Origin: Phototrophicus methaneseepsis
GTDB taxonomy: Bacteria; Chloroflexota; Anaerolineae; Aggregatilineales; Phototrophicaceae
Length of the DNA stretch: 64,000 nt
Direction of reading: 5' to 3'
Assembly: GCF_015500095.1 (NCBI RefSeq)
Contig: NZ_CP062983.1
Location: 2,542,001-2,606,000, forward strand
Shown: one piece after another, positions 26,372-36,016 of the stretch
Layout of the letters: each line of letters starts with the position of its first letter
How positions within the stretch are numbered: position 1 is the first letter of the stretch
Translations under genes and position numbers: made by a program
Notes under the pieces: generated by a model
Seen by the model: the letters and a program-made list of their open reading frames with translations, nothing else
Told to the model about the DNA's origin: nothing
Database searches by the model: none

Positions 26372-27376
26372 ATGGTGCCCGATATATGGAGTATAGACGT
26401 GTCTGATACGATTAACCCGGAGGCAATTCCGGTAACAGACGCGGCGGATTGGCAACCTGATCCCAAGCATCCGCGCCGCCGCCCGCCCTGGATTCGCGTC
26501 AAAGCGCCCAGTGGCGACACATACGAGAATGTACGGGGTCTCATGCGCAGCAAAGCGCTGCATACTGTTTGTGAAGAAGCGCAATGCCCGAACCTTGGCG
26601 AATGTTGGGGGGCTGGTACAGCGACTTTCTTGATGATGGGTGATACCTGTACGCGTTCCTGTGGTTTCTGCGATATTAAAACCGGGCGGCCTAGCCCGCT
26701 GGATTGGGCAGAGCCGAACCGCATCGCCCAGAGCGTGCGTGCAATGAATTTGCAACATGTCGTTATCACGAGCGTGAACCGTGATGATCGCCCAGATGGG
26801 GGTGCACCCCTGTTTGCAATGGTCATTCGTCGTATTCGCCAGTTGCAGCCCGGTTGCAGCATTGAGGTGCTCATCCCGGACTTCAAAGGCAGCGAAGTGG
26901 CCTTGAAGATCGTCATGGATGCTCAGCCGGAAATCTTGAACCATAATGTGGAGACCGTGAAACGCCTCTTCAAGAAGGTTCAACCCCAGGATAACTGGGA
27001 ATGGGCCATGGCAACGCTCAGCAATGCCAAAAAGATGGACCCGCTGGTACTCACCAAGAGTGGTATTATGCTGGGCCTTGGCGAGACATTCGACGAAGTT
27101 GTCGAGACAATGCAGGCCCTGGCGGATATTAACGTCGATATCCTGACCCTGGGGCAGTATTTGCAGCCCAGCAATAAGCATCTGCCGATTGAGCGTTACT
27201 ATACCCTGGAAGAGTTCGAAGAACTGCGCCGCATCGGCCTGGAAATGGGCTTTAAGTGGGTGGAAAGCGGCCCGCTGGTACGCAGTAGCTACCATGCTGA
27301 CCAGCAGGTACGTGCCCTGAGTAAGCTGAACTTTATCCAGTTACACAGTGAGCGCGAAGCGCCTTCTGGCGATTAA
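26372..27376 (+). CDS. lipA: Lipoyl synthase
   Basis: A 334-residue radical-SAM enzyme that inserts two sulfurs into protein-bound octanoyl groups to make the lipoyl cofactor. Both cluster motifs are present: the auxiliary CX4CX5C (C67, C72, C78 in [13 protein letters not shown]) and the radical-SAM CX3CX2C (C93, C97, C100 in TCTRSCGFC). The C-terminal RSSY signature that supports the auxiliary cluster is visible (VRSSYHAD). No lipB gene is nearby. A strong bidirectional terminator follows at 27402-27431. Confidence 0.95.
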   Translation: MVPDIWSIDVSDTINPEAIPVTDAADWQPDPKHPRRRPPWIRVKAPSGDTYENVRGLMRSKALHTVCEEAQCPNLGECWGAGTATFLMMGDTCTRSCGFCDIKTGRPSPLDWAEPNRIAQSVRAMNLQHVVITSVNRDDRPDGGAPLFAMVIRRIRQLQPGCSIEVLIPDFKGSEVALKIVMDAQPEILNHNVETVKRLFKKVQPQDNWEWAMATLSNAKKMDPLVLTKSGIMLGLGETFDEVVETMQALADINVDILTLGQYLQPSNKHLPIERYYTLEEFEELRRIGLEMGFKWVESGPLVRSSYHADQQVRALSKLNFIQLHSEREAPSGD

Positions 27377-27401
27377 GAGCTCGGTCGTGCTGTCATAATC
27401 A

Positions 27402-27431
27402 AAAAAGCCGCATCAGATGATGCGGCTTTTT
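27402..27431. terminator. Bidirectional Rho-independent terminator
   Basis: A 13-base perfect stem (27402-27414 with 27419-27431) with loop AGAT and A/T tracts on both sides. It lies between the convergent lipA and DnaB-like genes and serves both. Confidence 0.92.
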
Positions 27432-27460
27432 GTTTCACAGATTGATTCACGCTGGATGGC

Positions 27461-28636
27461 TTAGGTTTCGATCACTTTATCGTCGATGAGCTGCTGCTGG
27501 ACGCGCTGCCCACGTGGATTAAATGCGAAGTGCTGCCCATGGAGCTGGAACTCGACATCTACCATCGCCCGGCCTGCACGATTCTTCTCGACAGTGAAGA
27601 CGACCCAGTTGCGGTAGGCCTTTGCATTGTACGGGTTAAAGGCAACGTGGTCTTTAGCCAGAATTTGATATTTGTTGTTCATGATGATGGCAATATCGGA
27701 TTCATAATCCAGGGCGCTACTACCACGCAGATGATACAGGTGAATGCGCTTGCTCTTAAGGCCTTCACGGTCAGCCGCCACGATGGAGAACACCGGGACA
27801 TCGAGCGAGAGAGCAATATCTTTCAGCCCTTCGACGATGATGGTGACTTTATCATTTTCGTCACGCGGACGCTCCGGGTGGACGGCGATTTTCTGCAAGT
27901 AATCAACAAAGACGGTGACATTGCCGCCTGTCGCATCTGCCAGACGAGCCGTCATCTCTTTGATAGCGCGCAAGTTGGTGACTGCGGGGCTTGCTTTGAG
28001 CATGATGAGGCGGTCGCTGTAACGCAGCACACGCTTGAGCGGCTCAATCGTCTTGGGATGATCGCGCAGAATAGCCTGCAAAGAGCCACTGCCATCATTG
28101 CGGCCCATGAACTTCTTGGCACGCTGAGAGACGATAATATTGTAAAGATCGCGCAGTTTGAGGCTGTTCGCCATTTCCATCTCTGGTGGGTTCACACTCT
28201 CCAGGCAGAGCAGGCGATGCATCAGATGCGCTTCTGTATGCTCGTAAGAAAGGTAGAAAGCGTATTGATCTGGCCGCATAGCAATGTTGCGCGCAATTTG
28301 CAGGGTGGCGATTGTTTTGCCGATGCCCTGCGCGCCGCCAAGGAGCGTCAGTTCTGTCTTGCGTAGACCACCGCCGATTAGCCCATCAAGCGGATCGAAG
28401 CTCGTTGCTAATGGCACGTAATCAACAAGATCACCCTGCATGACCTTTTCATCGGCTTCATTGATGACCTGCGTCAGGGTGCGAGGAAGATGAGCGCCTT
28501 CTCTCTTGGTGGCCTGTGTCCGCCGCCCTGGGGCGGGCTGGATCGCTGGCGACCTCGGTGCGCTTGCCGTCTGATTGTTGTCCGATGCAGGCTGCATGGG
28601 ATCGGGTAGCTCGTCAGTGAAGCGTCTGGTAGACAT
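27461..28636 (-). CDS. Stand-alone DnaB C-terminal-like (RecA-fold) ATPase
   Basis: A 391-residue protein with a RecA-like core as in the C-terminal half of replicative helicase DnaB: Walker A GGAQGIGKT (100-108), Walker B-type VFVDYLQKI, and later HLRGSSALDYESDIAIIM, matching the DnaB SGS-like loop. The family's N-terminal primase-binding domain is absent; instead the first 75 residues are Pro/Ala/Gln-rich and likely disordered. At 391 residues it is shorter than DnaB (about 450). It may be a KaiC/DnaB-like ATPase of unknown job rather than the main helicase. Its upstream region is the long AT-rich intergenic region. Confidence 0.75.
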   Translation of the reverse strand: MSTRRFTDELPDPMQPASDNNQTASAPRSPAIQPAPGRRTQATKREGAHLPRTLTQVINEADEKVMQGDLVDYVPLATSFDPLDGLIGGGLRKTELTLLGGAQGIGKTIATLQIARNIAMRPDQYAFYLSYEHTEAHLMHRLLCLESVNPPEMEMANSLKLRDLYNIIVSQRAKKFMGRNDGSGSLQAILRDHPKTIEPLKRVLRYSDRLIMLKASPAVTNLRAIKEMTARLADATGGNVTVFVDYLQKIAVHPERPRDENDKVTIIVEGLKDIALSLDVPVFSIVAADREGLKSKRIHLYHLRGSSALDYESDIAIIMNNKYQILAKDHVAFNPYNAKAYRNWVVFTVEKNRAGRAMVDVEFQLHGQHFAFNPRGQRVQQQLIDDKVIET

Positions 28637-28830
28637 CAGATATCCTTATTTGCCGCAGTTTGTGGCCGGGTTCTGTGGCCTGATGCGATTGATCGTGCCT
28701 GTAATTATTTATTGTCGTATACAATCCAAACAAATGCAAACGCAAACACTTGGATCATGTTGTGGACTGTTTTATTGGTTATCTGCAGCGGTAACTACCT
28801 AAATTTATATCGCTGCCTAGCTGCTCATTC

Positions 28831-28866
28831 AGTTGCAAGTTTAATTGCAAGCTTAAGTGCAATTTT
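28831..28866. repeat. Three tandem 12-base near-repeats
   Basis: Units agttgcaagttt (28831), aattgcaagctt (28843) and aagtgcaatttt (28855) follow one another with no spacer. The shared core is TGCAA. An iteron-like or regulator-binding role is possible. Confidence 0.5.
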
Positions 28867-29181
28867 ATATGCGATTTCGTGTACAGTCTCATGACTCTAT
28901 ATAGTGTAATGGCATAATGCTAATTTTGAAAAAAGAAATTTTCTTTATGTGTGAGAGCTTATTATTTATAGGAAGCGTTACTTGTCAAATAGAATCAGTA
29001 CTGTCTCGTTTCGTTTTGGCCTGGATATTGTGGAAGTGTTGTTTTTTTGCGTTACAGCATGTAATTTAAAATCGTATGTTTATTAAATTCCACGCTTATT
29101 GTATGCTAAACTCATCTAGGACACAGCAGAAACATTTCTGAAATGGAATGCCCTCTAAACTCAAAAACGGCCTATACTAAC

Positions 29182-29226
29182 TTGTGCAGATTAACGTTCT
29201 GTGTATAGTGAGTTAAGACACTATAC
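29182..29226 (+). promoter_or_regulatory. Putative promoter and operator dyad of the sigma factor gene
   Basis: TTGTGC (29182-29187), 16 bases, then TATAGT (29204-29209) resembles a vegetative promoter. An 8-base inverted repeat, GTATAGTG (29203-29210) and CACTATAC (29219-29226), overlaps the -10 element. A bound protein there would block the promoter. Confidence 0.45.
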
Positions 29227-29361
29227 GTTACTACACATGTGGCGAGCGATAAGGGGCTTCCCAAAGATTTGAGACATAACCTGTGGACCAAGGATCAACC
29301 GAATATCAAGCTTCGCAACGACGTGAAAGTCTTAACCGTTTAGCAGCCAGGGGAAGATGAC

Positions 29362-30528
29362 GTGATTCAGGAACTCATTAACCGAGCGGATCAACGTGGC
29401 TACCTAACGTATGATGATGTGATCGAAGTTCTGGAAGAGGACAACGATGACCTCGTCTCATTAGAAACCATACTTTATGAGTTGGACGAGATGGGTATAG
29501 AGCTTCAAAAAGAAGGTGAGGACAATACACTGCCATCTTCAGAAGAAGATCTATCTGCTGATTACAATATTAACGAACTCGTTCAAGATCCAGAAATCGG
29601 TGACATTACCGCTATATCCTCCGACGACCCCGTTGGGTTGTACTTCCGCCAGATGGCGCAAGAACCTCTCTTAAATGCCCAGGAAGAAATTGACCTTGCT
29701 AAGCGTATTGAGCGCGGCAAGAAAGCCCAGGAACGCCTGCAATACCCCGATGCAAAAGATCGCAGCGAACGCTGGTATCGTCATATGGAACGCATTATGT
29801 ATGACGGACAACTGGCTCGCGAGCATCTTGGGCGGGCAAATACACGCCTCGTTGTGAGTATCGCCAAGCGCTATATGGGCCAGGGATTGCCCTTCCCAGA
29901 TTTGATCCAGGAAGGCAATGTTGGCTTGATGCGTGCAGTCGATAAATATGATTATCGGCGTGGGAATCGCTTCAGTACGTATGCAACATGGTGGATTCGT
30001 CAGGCGATTACGCGGGCCCTGGCCCAGAAAACGCGCACCATCCGCATTCCGCTGCATATGACGGAGCGTATCCGCCAGATGTATCGTATTGCGCAGAGCC
30101 TTGAACAGCAAATGGGACGCCGCCCAGCCGTTGAAGAAATCGCTGCTGAGATGGACCTCCCGGCGGATACCATCCGGGGGATGATGGATGCCAGCCAGCA
30201 CGCGATTGCGCTGGAACGGCCCGTCGGCGATGATGGCGACAGTGAATTTGGCGATTTCATTGAAGATCAAGATACCCCCAGCCCCGTAGAATCCGCAACA
30301 CAACACCTGCTTGAAGAAACAATCGAAGAAGTTCTGAGTGAACTGACCCCACGCCAGAGCCATATTTTGCGGCTGCGTTTCGGCCTGGGCGGGGGCGAAC
30401 CTCACACATTAGAAGAGATTGCGAACAAGTTTGGGCTTTCTCGGGAGCGTATTCGTCAATTAGAGAAAGAAGCATTGCGTCGTCTGCGCCATCCGCGCCT
30501 GGCACACAATTTGCGGGATTATCTCTAA
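29362..30528 (+). CDS. rpoD: RNA polymerase primary sigma factor (RpoD/SigA)
   Basis: A 388-residue sigma-70 factor that directs RNA polymerase to housekeeping promoters. Region 1.1-like sequence opens the protein (about 1-50), followed by region 1.2 (DPVGLYFRQMAQEPLL), region 2 with QEGNVGLMRAVDKYDYRRGNRFSTYATWWIRQAI, region 3, and region 4 with LSRERIRQLEKEALRRLRHP. This set is the primary-sigma pattern. The start is GTG 29362, preceded by GGGGA; an in-frame stop at 29341 rules out anything further upstream. A clear terminator follows. Confidence 0.93.
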   Translation: MIQELINRADQRGYLTYDDVIEVLEEDNDDLVSLETILYELDEMGIELQKEGEDNTLPSSEEDLSADYNINELVQDPEIGDITAISSDDPVGLYFRQMAQEPLLNAQEEIDLAKRIERGKKAQERLQYPDAKDRSERWYRHMERIMYDGQLAREHLGRANTRLVVSIAKRYMGQGLPFPDLIQEGNVGLMRAVDKYDYRRGNRFSTYATWWIRQAITRALAQKTRTIRIPLHMTERIRQMYRIAQSLEQQMGRRPAVEEIAAEMDLPADTIRGMMDASQHAIALERPVGDDGDSEFGDFIEDQDTPSPVESATQHLLEETIEEVLSELTPRQSHILRLRFGLGGGEPHTLEEIANKFGLSRERIRQLEKEALRRLRHPRLAHNLRDYL

Positions 30529-30577
30529 GCTAACTGTTGTCGACGATCGAAAACGACTTTCATCAATTTGCGAAATG

Positions 30578-30605
30578 GCCGGGTGTTTATACATCCGGCT
30601 TTTTT
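30578..30605 (+). terminator. Rho-independent terminator after rpoD
   Basis: A 9-base stem (30578-30586 with 30591-30599, one G-U pair) with loop TTAT followed by six T residues. Confidence 0.88.
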
Positions 30606-30798
30606 GTTGCACGATCAAGGTTAATTCGAGGCTGATTAGTGAATAGTGACGATAAGAAGCTGCCTTGAGATGTGACAAACTACCAGTTAGTGGACGATAG
30701 AGCGCACTACAGAATGCCTATTTTTTGTCATATTGTGGATAACAAATAAAGATGTCGCAAATATAGATATAGAAAATTGTTTTTTTGGAGGTTGTCAT

Positions 30799-31338
30799 AT
30801 GTTAAAGCATGTCTTAGTGACGTTGGATGGATCTGAACTATCAGAACAAGCCCTGCAGTATGCTGAGAACCTCGTAACCCCAGATGGCAAGTTAACGCTG
30901 CTGAGCGTGGTTGATGTGCCGGATATGCAAGTCTATTCCATGTACGACCTGCCGTTGATTGTGCAGGAAATGGATTACGATCACTTCGTCAATAAAGTTG
31001 AATCTAGCATGCGAGAGTATCTAAACGGGATTGTCGCGAGTTTGCAGCGGCGCGGTTTGCAAGCTGTGCCCCTGGTAACGACAGGTGATCCGGCGAAGAT
31101 GATCATTGAGCAGGCAGAGAAGCTCTCTGTTGATACGATTGTGATGTGCACACATGGGCGCTCTGGCCTCAGCCGCTGGTTGTTTGGTAGCGTGACCCAA
31201 AAAGTCTTGAATACGATGCCGTGCCCAGTATTGGTTATCCCCGGGACTGTGGTGAAGAAAGAATCAACTCGCGGGACAGTTGAGTCCTCAGTGGCAGGCG
31301 ATACCCCGGCTAATACGACGTCAGCAGTGCCTGTATAA
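30799..31338 (+). CDS. Universal stress protein (UspA family)
   Basis: A 179-residue single-domain Usp protein. The ATP-binding motif GDPAKMI with the later G-2X-G-9X-G(S/T) stretch (HGRSGLSRWLFGSV) is intact, so it is predicted to bind ATP. ATG 30799 is set by a strong GGAGG (30787-30791). The last 20 residues after VIPGTVVKK are a Thr/Ser-rich tail. It forms its own transcription unit between two terminators. Confidence 0.9.
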   Translation: MLKHVLVTLDGSELSEQALQYAENLVTPDGKLTLLSVVDVPDMQVYSMYDLPLIVQEMDYDHFVNKVESSMREYLNGIVASLQRRGLQAVPLVTTGDPAKMIIEQAEKLSVDTIVMCTHGRSGLSRWLFGSVTQKVLNTMPCPVLVIPGTVVKKESTRGTVESSVAGDTPANTTSAVPV

Positions 31339-31372
31339 GCGCTGTTACGTGATGTTAGCGGCTTTAGTCAAG

Positions 31373-31398
31373 AGAGCGCCCTATACAGGGCGCTCTTT
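31373..31398 (+). terminator. Terminator after the Usp gene
   Basis: Perfect 10-base stem (31373-31382 with 31387-31396), loop ATAC, followed by TTTCTATTT. Confidence 0.85.
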
Positions 31399-31553
31399 CT
31401 ATTTGGCAATTTATCCAGCCTGGTGCTTACTTCTGCACGAAGGCTTGATTCACGAATGCTTGATTGATGATGTTGATTAAATACTTGCTTATGGCTTCTT
31501 TAGCGATGCTTCCCAGATGGTGCCCCGCGCGCTAAGATTGGCTGACGAATTGA

Positions 31554-33059
<1,506 letters not shown>

Positions 33060-33234
33060 TCTTCCAGGTTTAAACTTCTAAGTTTTATGTGCGTGATAGG
33101 CGGTTGATAGGACAATGTCCTACGCTGGCTAAAGTTTAACTGAACGATGCATTGTTATGGGGCTACAATCATGGTAGCGTACGGCATCAATAACCTGTTA
33201 AACGATCTGTAAATGAGACGCAACAAGAGGTGTT

Positions 33235-35100
33235 ATGTTCACCAGTGCTTGGTGGATGCGCCGGCCTAATTGGGTTTACTTTGCTCAACGTTGGGTCGTA
33301 TTAATTGGATTTTGTATTCTGATTATCCTGGTGCAGGAACGGCGTATTGAATCCCTTGAATCGATCCGCGACTTGATCATTGCCTTTGGCATTGGTGCAA
33401 TTGCAACGCTTCTACTTGGCGGCTTCGGCCTGGTCAAATCGCTGCAACCTTATACGCCCTTAATTGCTTCCCCAGGCGATTGGGTGATTGTAGGTGTCTT
33501 CGCTTATCTGGGCGCTGGGGATCCACTCGTGATTGTAGCAATCGCAGCTGTTGTGATTGTGAGTGGGATTTTGCGCTTTGGTGTGGCCTGGGGTGTGGTT
33601 CATACCCTGGGCACAGTGCTTGCTGTGACTTTGGCGCTGGCTATCAGCGCGACAGCAGGGCAGGCATTCAATATACGATTGCTGCCAGATACCTTAGTAA
33701 GCATCTTACCCGCGGTGGTTGGCTTGGTGCTGGTGGCGATTGTTACCTCACTGTGGGCTGGTGCACTGGATGAATCTAACTCTCGTAAAAACCGCCAGAT
33801 TAAGAAGAACCTCGCCCAGAATGAAGAATTGATGCAGGGCATGATCCAACGGGCGCATGCTGTTTCTGAGATGGGGGCGGCACTGATTGAATCGCGCAAT
33901 TTTGACCGCGTGCTCAATGCGACGATGGACATCGGGCGGCTTTGCGTGCGCCAGAACTTGAAGCAGCGCGTGGTCAGCATGGTGTTGCTGGTCGATGATG
34001 ATGATTCGCTTTATGTGGCGACGGCGCGCGGTCTATCCCATACGGACGAGAATAAGCGCTTTGGTGGGATGAAGGGCATTATCGCTGAGACTATCGAGAC
34101 GGGGAACCCGGTCATTGCTGGCTCGGCTCGCCTGGACCCTGAACTGCGTAACATGGTGTCTTTCCAGTACATCGAATCGCTGTTATGTGTGCCTTTGCGT
34201 GCCCATTATGATAACTATGGTGTGCTCTTGTTCGGCAGTGGGGAAGCGGATGCTTTCTACGAAGAGCTTATCGACACATTGCGGGCTGTCGGCATTCAGG
34301 CAACGCTGGCAATCCAGAATGCGGTGCTCTTTAGCACCTTGATGGAAGAGAAAGAACGTATCATCGAGATCGAAGAGAGTGCACGTAAAGCGCTTGTGCG
34401 TGATCTGCACGATGTCCCGACGCAGACTGTTTCTGCTGTGGCGATGCGGCTTTCTCTGCTGCCGAAGATTGCTGAAAAAGCGCCTGACCAACTCAATGAT
34501 GAAGTTGAAAAAATCCGTGAGATGGCTCTACGGGCCACAGCAGAGATCCGCCATGTGATGTTTACATTACGGCCTCTCTCGTTGGAGACACAAGGCCTTG
34601 GCGAAGCTTTGCGGCAGCTTGCTGAAAAGACCGAGAAAACCTATGGTCAGCGTATCGCGCTGGATGTAGACCAAACTGCTGTGATGCAGCTTGAGCAAAA
34701 GCAAGAAGGTGCGTTGTTCTACCTCATCGAAGAAGCCGTCAATAACGGTCGTAAGTATGCCAATGCCTCTTTGATCCGCGTGCGTATTACGCTGGAAGGC
34801 AGCTATGTTATCGTGCGCGTCATTGATAATGGCGTCGGGTTCGATATGCACAGCGTGGGCACAAATTATGAAAATCGCGGCAGCTTTGGCATGGTGAACA
34901 TGCGGGAACGCGCTGAACTTATCGGTGGTATGTTTGATCTGCAAAGTAAGCCCGGCGTTGGTACGACAGTGATCGTCAGCGTGCCAGTTGAGATGATCAC
35001 GCGCCCTGTCAAGCCAGAGCGTGCCGATGCGACCCCTCGCAAATCCTTCCACAAACGCTTGTCTCGTGAATTCAGTGGGCCGTTGTCACCTAGCTCATAG
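33235..35100 (+). CDS. Membrane GAF histidine kinase (HisKA_3, NarL-partner type)
   Basis: A 621-residue sensor kinase. About six membrane helices (roughly 20-180) are followed by a GAF sensor (about 205-365) and a HisKA_3/HATPase pair: phospho-acceptor H392 in VRDLHDVPTQTVS, N-box EEAVNNGRKYA (500-510) and G-box DNGVGF. This type phosphorylates NarL/LuxR-family response regulators, but none is adjacent; the only one in the window is at 43738. AGAGG precedes ATG 33235. A terminator-like hairpin follows. Confidence 0.88.
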   Translation: MFTSAWWMRRPNWVYFAQRWVVLIGFCILIILVQERRIESLESIRDLIIAFGIGAIATLLLGGFGLVKSLQPYTPLIASPGDWVIVGVFAYLGAGDPLVIVAIAAVVIVSGILRFGVAWGVVHTLGTVLAVTLALAISATAGQAFNIRLLPDTLVSILPAVVGLVLVAIVTSLWAGALDESNSRKNRQIKKNLAQNEELMQGMIQRAHAVSEMGAALIESRNFDRVLNATMDIGRLCVRQNLKQRVVSMVLLVDDDDSLYVATARGLSHTDENKRFGGMKGIIAETIETGNPVIAGSARLDPELRNMVSFQYIESLLCVPLRAHYDNYGVLLFGSGEADAFYEELIDTLRAVGIQATLAIQNAVLFSTLMEEKERIIEIEESARKALVRDLHDVPTQTVSAVAMRLSLLPKIAEKAPDQLNDEVEKIREMALRATAEIRHVMFTLRPLSLETQGLGEALRQLAEKTEKTYGQRIALDVDQTAVMQLEQKQEGALFYLIEEAVNNGRKYANASLIRVRITLEGSYVIVRVIDNGVGFDMHSVGTNYENRGSFGMVNMRERAELIGGMFDLQSKPGVGTTVIVSVPVEMITRPVKPERADATPRKSFHKRLSREFSGPLSPSS

Positions 35101-35154
35101 TCAGGCATAATGCGCCACGCAATCAGCGTGTCACACGGGAAAACGTAGGACAGA

Positions 35155-35180
35155 AGAGGGACCTGAGTGCCCTCTTTTTT
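35155..35180 (+). terminator. Terminator after the histidine kinase gene
   Basis: AGAGGG (35155-35160) pairs with CCCTCT (35170-35175) across a short loop and runs into a T tract to 35180. Confidence 0.8.
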
Positions 35181-35209
35181 GACGAGATGTACACAGGGAA
35201 CGACTGATT

Positions 35210-35938
35210 ATGTCAAAAGGCGAATTAGCGGCATTACGCGGCGTGCCGAGCTACGTCTGGCGCGATGGGCAGGAACGCCGTTTGCAGTTAATCGCACATT
35301 GGGCCAAGCTTGATGAAGCGACCGTACTGGAAGCAGGCGGCGGTGTGGGTATGTATGCGTCGCAGATTGGTCGGCGCTATACGGCACGTGTGGAATTATT
35401 CGATATTGAGCTGCCATTTGCTCAGCAGGCCGCCGTCGAGACGCCTCATGCGATTGTCGCCGCAGGCGAGGCACTGCCCTATGCCAGCAACAGCTTCGAT
35501 ACGATTCTTTCGCACGAGGTGATCGAACATGTGGCAGATGATCGGCAGAGCGCCCAAGAGATGGTGCGTGTCCTCAAGCCGGGTGGTCGTATCGTCTTGT
35601 TCTGCCCGAACCGCTGGTATCCCTTCGAAACGCACGGTCATTATTGGAAGGGCACATATCACTTCGGCAATACCCCTCTGATTAATTATTTACCGGATCA
35701 CTGGCGTAACCAACTGGCTCCTCATGTGCGGGCCTATACCTGGCGCGGCATCGAAGCGCTGTTTACAGATCAACCTGTGAAAATCGTTCATCATCGCCGT
35801 GTTTATGGCGCATACGATAACCTGATTTATCGTTTTGGTAAGCCCATGGCCGCAGCGCGTGACCTGCTGCAGCGCCTGGATGGCACGCCCTTCGACGTTT
35901 GGGGCTTATCACATTTTATGGTGGTAGAAAAAGTTTAA
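35210..35938 (+). CDS. Class I SAM-dependent methyltransferase
   Basis: A 242-residue Methyltransf_11/25-type enzyme. Motif I VLEAGGGVGMY, the acidic end of strand 2 (VELFDIELPF), and the post-motif stretch LSHEVIEHVADD with VRVLKPGGRIVLF are typical of small-molecule methyltransferases. The substrate cannot be read. It is preceded by a terminator and followed 78 bases later by the MutS-like gene on the same strand. Confidence 0.85.
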   Translation: MSKGELAALRGVPSYVWRDGQERRLQLIAHWAKLDEATVLEAGGGVGMYASQIGRRYTARVELFDIELPFAQQAAVETPHAIVAAGEALPYASNSFDTILSHEVIEHVADDRQSAQEMVRVLKPGGRIVLFCPNRWYPFETHGHYWKGTYHFGNTPLINYLPDHWRNQLAPHVRAYTWRGIEALFTDQPVKIVHHRRVYGAYDNLIYRFGKPMAAARDLLQRLDGTPFDVWGLSHFMVVEKV

Positions 35939-36016
35939 ATTAAGCGCCAAACAGTTATTCGCACAAACGCGATGGTAACAGTAATATTGGGGTAGATTGA
36001 TAGAAAGATACCCTTT

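Larger units (their letters stand above)
28637..29361. other. 725-base AT-rich intergenic region between divergent genes
   Basis: No credible gene is present. It separates the DnaB-like gene and the sigma factor gene, which read away from each other. It contains three tandem 12-base near-repeats (28831-28866), a 7-base palindromic tract (28932-28946), and a putative sigma-factor promoter with an operator-like dyad (29182-29226). Confidence 0.6.

Noticed and set aside
26330-27295. Long minus-strand open frame (321 codons) opposite lipA
   Set aside because: It lies entirely within lipA, whose cysteine motifs prove the plus frame; it has no recognisable domain or ribosome-binding site.
29671-30405. 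Minus-strand open frame of 244 codons opposite rpoD
   Set aside because: It mirrors conserved sigma-factor codons and has no recognisable protein features.
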